From NCBI GenBank assembly GCA_016184115.1, contig JACPDH010000066.1:62001-126000 (forward strand): DNA of 64,000 nucleotides, read 5' to 3'. The notes below the pieces were generated by a model. The model was not told the origin of the DNA. It searched no databases and saw nothing but the letters and a program-made list of their open reading frames with translations. This document shows positions 45,806 to 52,863 of the stretch, piece after piece. The stretch comes from Acidobacteriota bacterium (GTDB lineage Bacteria; Acidobacteriota; Thermoanaerobaculia; Gp7-AA8). The number at the start of each line of letters is the position of its first letter. Positions within the stretch are counted from its first letter, which is position 1. The position numbers and the translations under genes were made by a program.

Positions 45806-48313
45806 ATGCGCTGGACTTCGACTTTCGCGTTCGCACTCCTCACCGTAGCGGCAACTGCGGCGAGCGCCGCCATCAACTTTGATTTCAGCGGGGAGCGCTC
45901 CGGGAATCCACCGATCCGCTTCGCCGGCCAGGGATTCATCGATGGTCAGGCGAGCCGCTACGACTTCGTCGAGGGCAACCACGCGGTCTTCCAAAAGAAC
46001 ATGTCGATCCTCTCGACCGACAACAAGGTGCTGAGCGTCGTCGACCACTCGAAGGGAATCTTCTACCTCCGCTCAACGAAAGGGATGGCCGGCATCATCA
46101 CGACGTACCAGGGGCCATACCAGGTCGGCGCCGATCAGTTCGAGCTCGTGCTGGAGACGCTCGATCGCGAGTCGTGGCTCGGTGCCTACCGTCCCGTCAA
46201 GCACCGCCTGACGTTTAGTTACCGGATCAGGATGTCGCTCGAAGGAGAGGAGTTCTTCGGCCGCGTCGACGCCGAGGCCGAGTTGTGGCTCGATCCAAAA
46301 TACCGCGTCGCCGCCGTCCCCTGGGGACACCAGTTCGGGCTCAAGACGGGGATCGAGGAGTTTGACGACCAGATTGCGAAGAGGCTGCAAGGGCTCGGCT
46401 TCCCGTTCCGGCAGATGATCAGCGTCACGCGCACGATCGAAGGGGGCGAGCGCTTCACGGAAACACTGCGCACTGACGTGACGCGATTCGGTGACACCCC
46501 ATTCCCGCGCTCCGGTTTCAACGCGCCGGGGGGATACGTGAAATCGGAGCCGATCCTCACGCGGCCCGAGCTCAAGGGAATGCCGGTCGAAACCGCACAG
46601 GCCGCACCGCCTCCATCGTCCACTCCATCCGTGCGCGAACCTTCGCTTCCCATCAGATCGGTCGATCCGAAAACCGCGCCTCCGATTCTCGTCGAGAGTG
46701 TCGAGGTTCGCGTGGTCAACATCGATGCCGTCGTCACCGACAAGTCGGGCAATCACGCTCCGGGGCTCGAGCAGGAAGACTTCGAAGTGAGGGAAGGGGG
46801 TCAGCCGCGCGAGATCACGAACTTTCTCGAGGTCTCGAGCGCGGCGGGGACGCTCGCACCTCGTGACTCGTCCGCGGCATCGGCGTCGGAGACGTCATCG
46901 ACCAGCGGAATCGAGCGTCGCAGCCGCAAGATCATCGTCTTCCTCGATCAGAACACCCTGAAACCCCACAACCGCAACCGGATGATCGATGCGGCCACGA
47001 AGTTCGCCCGCGAGACGATGCGTCCGGGTGACGAGGCGATGGTCGTCACGTTCGACAAGCGGACGACGATTGTGCTGCAGTTCACGGGCGACCCGGCGGT
47101 CGTCGCCGAGGCGCTCGAGAAGCTGAAGGGCCAAACCGTCTCCGGAGTCCTCACCTCGCAGCGTCGAACGCGAGCCCAGAACGACATTCTCCAGCTCATC
47201 ATCGACGCGGTCCAGCGCGACGAGCCGCCACGTTACCTCGATGCGTTAGGCGTATGCAGCGTCTACGCCGCCACCGCGATGCACGACGCCAACCAGACGA
47301 TCGGCGCACTTCAGGGGCTCATGACCGCACTTTCGCCAATTCCCGGCCGGAAAGTGCTCGTCTTCGCGACCGAGGCCCTTCCGGCACGGGCCGGCGAAGA
47401 CATGTTCGTCTTCCTCGATGGCATCCGCGACCAGTTTCCCGACGGGCGGAGCCAGAATCCGATCACCGAGGCGACGAAGTACGATCTCGCCCCCAAAGTG
47501 CAGGCGCTCTCCGACACGGCGAACGCCTCCGGCTTTACCCTCTATCCCGTTCACGCGAAGGGGCTCGCCGACGACACGCCAGGCGCCGAGATGTCAGGCT
47601 CGCTCCAGTTGAACTTCGGGATGGCGGTGACCTCCGCGGCCGATGTTGCCAGGTCGAACGACATGTCACCGCTCCTCACGCTCGCGAACGCGACCGGCGG
47701 CAGAATGTCGATGGGAGGGAACGACTTCGACGCCGCGTTCAACGGAATCGCGACCGATCTCGAAAACTACTACTCGATAGGCTACCGTCCCGAGGGCGAA
47801 CGCTCAGGCATGCCGCGGTCAGTCGTCGTGAAGGTCAAAAGGAACGACTTGAAGGTGAGGACCAAATCGTCGTTCCTCGAACGGACCCTCGAGAACGAGA
47901 TTGAGGAAACGGTCGCCGCCGCGCTCTTCTACCCCATCGATCGCAACGATCTCGGCATCTCGATCTCGACGAAGTCCCCCGAGTCTCAGCCCGACGGAAC
48001 TCTGCGCACGAAGCTGAGAATCGACGTTCCGACCGCGTCGATGGCGCTCCTTCCCCAGGGAGATGATCTCGTCGGCAGTATCGTTGTGTACATCGGCTTC
48101 GTGAAAGCCGACGGTGGCATTTCGAAGATTGCGAAGAACAGCCAGCGGTTTGCCTTTCTTGCAGCGACGGCATCGCGGCGTAAGAACATCACTCTCGAGC
48201 TCGACGTGACCGCCGACGCTTCAACGAATCGCATCGCCGTGGGAGTGCTCGACGAGGCGTCGAAATCGACCGGCTACGCGTCGACCTTCGTTGGCGCAAC
48301 ACCCGTGAACTGA
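45806..48313 (+). CDS. Secreted VWFA-related protein, paralogue 3
   Basis: An 835-aa protein with the same architecture: signal peptide MRWTSTFAFALLTVAATAAS, AINFDFSGERSGNPPIRFAG, VRVVNIDAVVTDKSGNHAPG and the VWA segment IIVFLDQNTLKPHNRNRMID. GGGAG lies about 12 nt upstream of the start. The tandem arrangement with short spacers (170 and 98 bp) points to duplication in place. The conserved N-terminal domain (YDF, LDPKYRV, GFPFRQMISVTRT) resembles outer-membrane lipoprotein-sorting or DUF4412-like beta folds, but this is a guess. Functions in surface adhesion or complex assembly are plausible. Confidence 0.88.
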   Translation: MRWTSTFAFALLTVAATAASAAINFDFSGERSGNPPIRFAGQGFIDGQASRYDFVEGNHAVFQKNMSILSTDNKVLSVVDHSKGIFYLRSTKGMAGIITTYQGPYQVGADQFELVLETLDRESWLGAYRPVKHRLTFSYRIRMSLEGEEFFGRVDAEAELWLDPKYRVAAVPWGHQFGLKTGIEEFDDQIAKRLQGLGFPFRQMISVTRTIEGGERFTETLRTDVTRFGDTPFPRSGFNAPGGYVKSEPILTRPELKGMPVETAQAAPPPSSTPSVREPSLPIRSVDPKTAPPILVESVEVRVVNIDAVVTDKSGNHAPGLEQEDFEVREGGQPREITNFLEVSSAAGTLAPRDSSAASASETSSTSGIERRSRKIIVFLDQNTLKPHNRNRMIDAATKFARETMRPGDEAMVVTFDKRTTIVLQFTGDPAVVAEALEKLKGQTVSGVLTSQRRTRAQNDILQLIIDAVQRDEPPRYLDALGVCSVYAATAMHDANQTIGALQGLMTALSPIPGRKVLVFATEALPARAGEDMFVFLDGIRDQFPDGRSQNPITEATKYDLAPKVQALSDTANASGFTLYPVHAKGLADDTPGAEMSGSLQLNFGMAVTSAADVARSNDMSPLLTLANATGGRMSMGGNDFDAAFNGIATDLENYYSIGYRPEGERSGMPRSVVVKVKRNDLKVRTKSSFLERTLENEIEETVAAALFYPIDRNDLGISISTKSPESQPDGTLRTKLRIDVPTASMALLPQGDDLVGSIVVYIGFVKADGGISKIAKNSQRFAFLAATASRRKNITLELDVTADASTNRIAVGVLDEASKSTGYASTFVGATPVN

Positions 48314-48555
48314 CGGTTACCCTCGCGCTGCACGGCACGCTCGAACGCGCCGGGCAGCACGCCCCTCGCGCGCACGTCCGCAAATGCTGGCGCAACTCGG
48401 CTTCATCCACTCGCTCGGTCGATCGGCCCTTCGTGCAGCGATCCACACCGCGCTTCCCGTCCTACTCACCGTAGACCTGATCGCGCGAAATCGGCGGAAG
48501 TGCGCGATCCAGTCCACTCGGTGTGGATAACTACCACATCGAGTAAGGGCCGATC

Positions 48556-48561
48556 TAGAAT
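48556..48561 (+). promoter_or_regulatory. -10-like TAGAAT before DUF1579 gene
   Basis: TAGAAT at 39 nt before ATG 48601. This transcript would have a normal ~32-nt leader containing GAGGAGGAC, in contrast to the leaderless genes. Confidence 0.4.
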
Positions 48562-48600
48562 CGCACCGTTCAATACAACCGATTCACCGAGGAGGACTTC

Positions 48601-49191
48601 ATGAAGATCACACGTGTGCTGACCCTTGCTCTCGTTGCGCTCGCCTGCGCGGCCCCTCTCGTGGCGGCCGACCCACCCCAAATGGACGAGAAGGCGATGA
48701 TGGAGGCGATGGCGAAGATCGCCGCACCTGGAGCCAACCACAAGAAGCTCGACGCTTTCGTCGGTCAGTGGGATACGAAGATCACGATGTGGATGGCTCC
48801 GGGAGCCCCGCCTTCGACATCGACCGGGAAGTCGACGAACAGCTGGGCGATGGGCGGACGCTACCTCGAGCAGCGCTTCGAGGGCTCGTTCATGGAACAG
48901 CCCTTCACCGGCCTCGGCTTCACCGGCTACGACAACGTGACCAAGAAGTGGTGGGGCACCTGGATGGACAGCATGAGCACGGGCATCATGATGAGCGAAG
49001 GAACGATGGAGGGTGACGGCACCTGGACGTTCAACGCGAGGAGTGCGGACCCCATGTCGGGCCAGATGATGGACGTGAAGGAAAAGATCTCGATCAAGGA
49101 CGCGGACCATCACACGATGGAAATGTGGATGCCCGGAGCGGACGGCAAGATGTTTCTTTCCATGGTGATCGATTACGCACGGGCAAAATAG
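48601..49191 (+). CDS. Secreted DUF1579-family protein
   Basis: A 196-aa protein with signal peptide MKITRVLTLALVALACAAPL, cleaved near AAD. The mature domain fits DUF1579 (LDAFVGQWDTKITMW, STNSWAMGGRYLEQRFEGS, TGLGFTGYDNVTKKWWGTW), a lipocalin-like beta barrel of unknown function common in Acidobacteriota and Planctomycetota. The mature protein is unusually methionine-rich (about 10% by eye, e.g. MSTGIMMSEGTMEGDG), which might matter for metal or oxidant handling. GGAGG lies 7 nt upstream. It follows the VWFA array but has its own promoter-like box. Confidence 0.85.
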   Translation: MKITRVLTLALVALACAAPLVAADPPQMDEKAMMEAMAKIAAPGANHKKLDAFVGQWDTKITMWMAPGAPPSTSTGKSTNSWAMGGRYLEQRFEGSFMEQPFTGLGFTGYDNVTKKWWGTWMDSMSTGIMMSEGTMEGDGTWTFNARSADPMSGQMMDVKEKISIKDADHHTMEMWMPGADGKMFLSMVIDYARAK

Positions 49192-49335
49192 GACGCCAGA
49201 ATCAGACGAATTCGAGGAGTGGACGCGTCCGCTCGTTCTCATTTTTTCGCAACTTCTCACTCGAATGGACGTATTCATGTGAGAGTGGGCCCTCGGCCCG
49301 CCGATCGTGTCGTGTCCATCCAAGGAGGGACGAAG

Positions 49336-49698
49336 ATGAACGAACTTGAAACACTCCCCGAAGAACCCAAAAACGAACAGCAGCCTCCGCGGTCGATTCG
49401 CGAACAGCTGAAGGATTGGGGTTTCGACCTCGACGTGTTCGAAGAACGCGCAAAGAAGGCGCGCGGCGAGGCGAAGGAAGAATACGGCGACGTCATGGAG
49501 AAGGTGCGCGATGGGCTCGCCAAGGCGAAGGTCCAGTTGAGCGAAGTTGCCAAGGCGAGCAAGCCGGCAGGCGCGGAGCTGAAGGTCGGCTTCGAGAAAG
49601 CCTGGTCGGAGATCGTGGCAGCCGTGAGGCGCGCCGAAGAAAAGGCCGCCGAACAAAAACGTGGACCGAGTGGTCCGCCCCCCGAGAACCCCGCCTGA
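49336..49698 (+). CDS. Small helical/coiled-coil protein of unknown function
   Basis: A 120-aa, highly charged protein. Residues about 20-105 are predicted helical with heptad-like spacing (REQLKDWGFDLDVFEERAKK, later KAWSEIVAAVRRAEEKAAEQ); both ends are Pro-rich. There is no Cys, signal or membrane segment. ATG 49336 has the excellent Shine-Dalgarno GGAGGGACGAAG, so it is probably well expressed. A strong intrinsic terminator follows 26 bp after the stop. No family is recognised; it resembles apolipoprotein-like or stress helical proteins only in composition. Confidence 0.75.
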   Translation: MNELETLPEEPKNEQQPPRSIREQLKDWGFDLDVFEERAKKARGEAKEEYGDVMEKVRDGLAKAKVQLSEVAKASKPAGAELKVGFEKAWSEIVAAVRRAEEKAAEQKRGPSGPPPENPA

Positions 49699-49723
49699 TC
49701 GCAGTCGATTCAGCCTCTAATCC

Positions 49724-49758
49724 AAACGGCCGGCGCACGCGCGCCGGCCGTTTCTTTG
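49724..49758 (+). terminator. Rho-independent terminator
   Basis: Perfect 13-bp arms AAACGGCCGGCGC / GCGCCGGCCGTTT around ACGC, followed by CTTT, lie 26 bp after the helical-protein stop. Confidence 0.85.
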
Positions 49759-49783
49759 GTTGCTTCGTCGTCCGATGAACACG

Positions 49784-49839
49784 AGTGTTCTGTCGGTGAA
49801 TTGGGCGCAGTTTCGCGCCGAATTCACGGACAGAACACT
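49784..49839. terminator. Long 25-bp-arm hairpin overlapping the FNR-like gene stop
   Basis: AGTGTTCTGTC-GTGAATT-GGCGC pairs with GCGCC-AATTCAC-GACAGAACACT: 25-bp arms with two mismatches and loop AGTTTC. The outer bases extend into the TAG stop of the FNR-like gene (minus strand). It is the probable terminator or 3' end of that mRNA and is unusually long. Confidence 0.6.
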
Positions 49840-50557
49840 AGACCGTAACCATGTCGTCGAGTGCTTCGCGGTTCTTGACGTACACCGAGGCGCCTTTGAC
49901 CTCAATGACCTTCTTCTTCTTCAGATCGCTCAGCAGGCGCGTCACCGTCTCGCGGCTCGTGCCGATCATCTGCGCGATCTCTTCGTGGGTGAGCAACACC
50001 TGGATGCGCGTTCCCTGCGCCGTCTGCTCCCCCTTGGTGTCACACCATTCGATCAGAAGGCGTGCGAGGCGCTCCGCCGTCGTCTGCGCGAGGCCAAACG
50101 CGCGGATCTCCTTTTGCGCCGAGTGGTAGCGATCGCTCAGCTGCTCGGCCGTGTGCATGCACGCTTCGACATTCTCCGTGATGAAACGGATGAAGTCGTC
50201 ACGACGAATGAAATTGACCTGCGACGGCTCGATGGTCTCCGCCGAGACCTCGTACGACTTGCCTAGAATACTCGCGCTCATGCCGAGCACTTCGCCTTCC
50301 TCGGCAATCTTCACGATCAGCGTCCGCCCTTCCGACGACGACGAGGTCAGCTTGACCTTGCCAGTGCAGATGATGAAGACGCCTCGAGGATCTTCCCCTT
50401 CGACAAAGAGAACGGAGCCTTTCGGATAGACGCTCGTGAACGTGATGCCACTGAGCGTCTCCACTCCGGCTTCGCTCATGTTGCAGAACGTACGTTCCGC
50501 GCGAATCTTGCAGTCGGAGCACTTGTGGAAAACCTCGAGATTGTATGGAGTCGGCAT
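49838..50557 (-). CDS. Crp/Fnr-family transcriptional regulator with FNR-type cysteines
   Basis: A 239-aa regulator. The cNMP/effector domain spans about 38-150 (YPKGSVLFVEGEDPRGVFII). The C-terminal HTH contains LTHEEIAQMIGTSRETVTRL with the FNR-type E-x2-S-R recognition pattern, then LSDLKKKKVIEVKG. The N-terminal segment has C13-x2-C16-x8-C25 and an internal C133, resembling the four [4Fe-4S] ligands of FNR, although the spacing differs. It may thus sense oxygen or NO and control the anaerobic-type Mo/Fe-S enzymes in this region; this is inference. It is divergent from the radical SAM gene 140 bp away and has GAGGG before ATG 50557. Confidence 0.9.
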   Translation of the reverse strand: MPTPYNLEVFHKCSDCKIRAERTFCNMSEAGVETLSGITFTSVYPKGSVLFVEGEDPRGVFIICTGKVKLTSSSSEGRTLIVKIAEEGEVLGMSASILGKSYEVSAETIEPSQVNFIRRDDFIRFITENVEACMHTAEQLSDRYHSAQKEIRAFGLAQTTAERLARLLIEWCDTKGEQTAQGTRIQVLLTHEEIAQMIGTSRETVTRLLSDLKKKKVIEVKGASVYVKNREALDDMVTV

Positions 50558-50697
50558 GCAGTGCCCTCAGACGTACACCCGTAATAGGTTATCACACGAG
50601 TGCGTGAACCCCGTCACCGCGTTGCGGCCGGAACAGTCCTGCCGGATCGTCCCGTTGACCCCACACTCGGTGCGCCGCTACGATCGCTTTCCAACCC

Positions 50698-52608
50698 ATG
50701 CGCGTCGCCTTTGTCGTGATGCCGTTCGCCGCCGCCGACAGTCCGAGCCTGGCAGCGGGGCTCCTGAAGTCCGAGCTCGCGGAGCGCGGTATCACTTGCG
50801 ACATCAAATACTTCAACGTCACGCTCGCGATCATGGCGGGCGCGCGCGACTACGAACGAATCAGCAAACAATTCCAGTCGGCATCGCTTGCCGGTGAGTG
50901 GATCTTCTCACAGCAATATTACGGAAACTTAATCTCCGACTGGGATCGCTACGATCGCGAGGTCCTCTCGCACCCACTCTGGGGCGCGGGTGATGGCGAT
51001 CGCGAGATCGTCCGAAGGATGCTCGACCTGGCGCCCGCATTTCTGAAAGTCGCCTACGAATCGAGCGACTGGAGCCGCTACGACCTCGTCGGCTTCACGA
51101 GCACCTTCGAACAAACGATGGCGGTGATGTCGCTTGCTCGCGAGATCCGGCGCAATCATCCGCGGATCCCCATCGTCGCCGGTGGCGCGAACTTCGAGTC
51201 CGTGATGGGCCGCGCTCTGATGGAGGCGTTCCCGCAGATCGACTTCGTGTGCGACGGCGAAGGAGACGTTTCGTTCCCCGCGCTCTGCGAGGCAATCCGA
51301 GACGGAGGATCCGTTCCTCCCGGAATCCTCTACCGCCGCGACGGAGTGATCATCGGAGCTCCCCGCGCCGGCGGATTCACAGAGCTCGACGCTCTCCCCG
51401 ACCCCGATTTCGACGACTACTTCCGCGTGATCGACGCGAGCACGCCACGGATGCCAGTATCGTGGATTCCGGTGGAAGCATCCCGCGGATGCTGGTGGGG
51501 ACAGAAGGCGCACTGCACGTTCTGCGGGCTGAACGGCGACGCGATGACCTTCCGGCAAAAAAGCTGGCGCCGCGTCGCAGCAGAGTGCGCGCGACTCGTC
51601 GGCAAATACCGCCCCGACTCGCTCCAGTTCACCGACAACATTCTCGCGAATGGGTATTTCCGCGACCTTCTGCCCCATTGGGCGGCGGAACGGAACGCGA
51701 CACCGAAGTTCTTCGAGGTGAAATCGAACCTAACGCGCGCGCAAGTCTCGCTGATGCGTGATGCGAACATTCTCTGCGCCCAGGCGGGAATCGAGAGTCT
51801 GTCCGATCCGACCCTCGCGTTGATGCGAAAAGGCGTGTCTGCCGCGCAAAACATCGCAACGCTGCGCTGGCTCGCGGAGCACGACATCCTCGCGAACTGG
51901 AACGTGCTCATCGGGTTCCCCGGGGAGTCTCCGCGTGAAATCGAATTGCAGTTCGACATCATGCGCAAGATCGTTCACCTCGACGCTCCAGCCTTCTGCG
52001 GGGTGATCCGGCTCGATCGCTTCAGCCCGAACTTCTTCGCCTGGCGTGAGCTGGGGTTCTCTTCAATCCGTCCGATGCCTGCCTACCGGCACATTTTCGA
52101 AATGCCGCCCGAGCGCCTGACGAACGCATCCTACTTCTTCGAGTTTGACCATCCCGGTCTCGCGGCATCGGTCTCCGCGGCGTCTCCGCTGATCGAGCTC
52201 TGCGACCGCTGGCGCGCCCGTACCGTACCTCGCGATCGCCGCGAGCTCGAGCTACTGCCACACGTCGCCGGGAACACCGTAGCCGTGGATCGCAGGTTGT
52301 GCCGAGCGGAAGCATCGCTCCGTCTCAACGCAACCGAGGGATCGTTGTTGCTCGCATGTGACGTGCCTCGCACGCCCGAAGCCGCGCTTGCGCAGGTCGA
52401 ACAACGCCATGCACGGGAACGAGGCAACTCCGCGAGCGATGCGCTCAGTCATCTGCTTGAGGCAGAACTGATCGCCGAGGTAGGGCCCAGGCTCGTTACG
52501 CTTGCGGTCATGCGAGAACACGTCCGCGCTGAACTTTCGGCAACTGCAGCGACCGGCCTAACGCCGGATGACAATCATGAATGGAGGTCAGAATGGCGAA
52601 CTACGTGA
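50698..52608 (+). CDS. B12-binding radical SAM protein, RiPP-maturation type
   Basis: A 636-aa protein. The N-terminal ~200 residues form a cobalamin-binding Rossmann-like domain (DLVGFTSTFEQTMAVM, IPIVAGGANFESVMG). The radical SAM motif is C265-x7-C273-x2-C276 in SRGCWWGQKAHCTFCGLNG, the signature of the ribosomal-peptide maturation radical SAM family 1 (C-methyltransferase-like). SAM-binding segments QFTDNILANGY, CAQAGIESLSD and NVLIGFPGESPREIE follow; a C-terminal ~150-residue domain may bind the peptide. It likely methylates or otherwise modifies a peptide. ATG 50698 lacks a Shine-Dalgarno; TACGAT lies 13 nt upstream. Its end overlaps the small ORF 52593. Confidence 0.88.
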   Translation: MRVAFVVMPFAAADSPSLAAGLLKSELAERGITCDIKYFNVTLAIMAGARDYERISKQFQSASLAGEWIFSQQYYGNLISDWDRYDREVLSHPLWGAGDGDREIVRRMLDLAPAFLKVAYESSDWSRYDLVGFTSTFEQTMAVMSLAREIRRNHPRIPIVAGGANFESVMGRALMEAFPQIDFVCDGEGDVSFPALCEAIRDGGSVPPGILYRRDGVIIGAPRAGGFTELDALPDPDFDDYFRVIDASTPRMPVSWIPVEASRGCWWGQKAHCTFCGLNGDAMTFRQKSWRRVAAECARLVGKYRPDSLQFTDNILANGYFRDLLPHWAAERNATPKFFEVKSNLTRAQVSLMRDANILCAQAGIESLSDPTLALMRKGVSAAQNIATLRWLAEHDILANWNVLIGFPGESPREIELQFDIMRKIVHLDAPAFCGVIRLDRFSPNFFAWRELGFSSIRPMPAYRHIFEMPPERLTNASYFFEFDHPGLAASVSAASPLIELCDRWRARTVPRDRRELELLPHVAGNTVAVDRRLCRAEASLRLNATEGSLLLACDVPRTPEAALAQVEQRHARERGNSASDALSHLLEAELIAEVGPRLVTLAVMREHVRAELSATAATGLTPDDNHEWRSEWRTT

Positions 52609-52859
52609 AGTACCTCCTCACGGTCGACGCCGACACCGGCGTTCCGGTGAAGATTGAGCAGGTAGGGGAAGCAGGTGAGCTCCGGGAAGTCAGCATGAGC
52701 GATCTCGCGCCTGCAATCTCGCCCGGCTCCGCGGGCGGAACGGTGATCGTGAACATCTACGCCGGGGGTCAGGTCTCGATGCAGCAGACCCCTGAACAGG
52801 CCGCACGACTCCTTACTCCGGGAATTTTCATGGGCGGCCGGCCGAGCACACAGAAGTAG
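52593..52859 (+). CDS. Candidate RiPP precursor or partner peptide (88 aa)
   Basis: An 88-aa ORF (MANYVKYLLTVDADTGVPVK at the N-terminus) overlapping the radical SAM stop by 16 nt in another frame, with the strong Shine-Dalgarno GGAGGTCAGA, so translation is coupled. The N-terminal 40 residues are acidic and leader-like. The rest contains three Gly-Gly sites (48-49, 58-59, 81-82) and small or amide residues (TVIVNIYAGGQVSMQQTPEQ), with no Cys. No NHLP leader is visible and no family is recognised. A cleaved precursor is the most interesting reading; a small structural subunit is the alternative. It stops 4 nt before the convergent kinase stop. Confidence 0.7.
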   Translation: MANYVKYLLTVDADTGVPVKIEQVGEAGELREVSMSDLAPAISPGSAGGTVIVNIYAGGQVSMQQTPEQAARLLTPGIFMGGRPSTQK

Positions 52860-52863
52860 ACGC

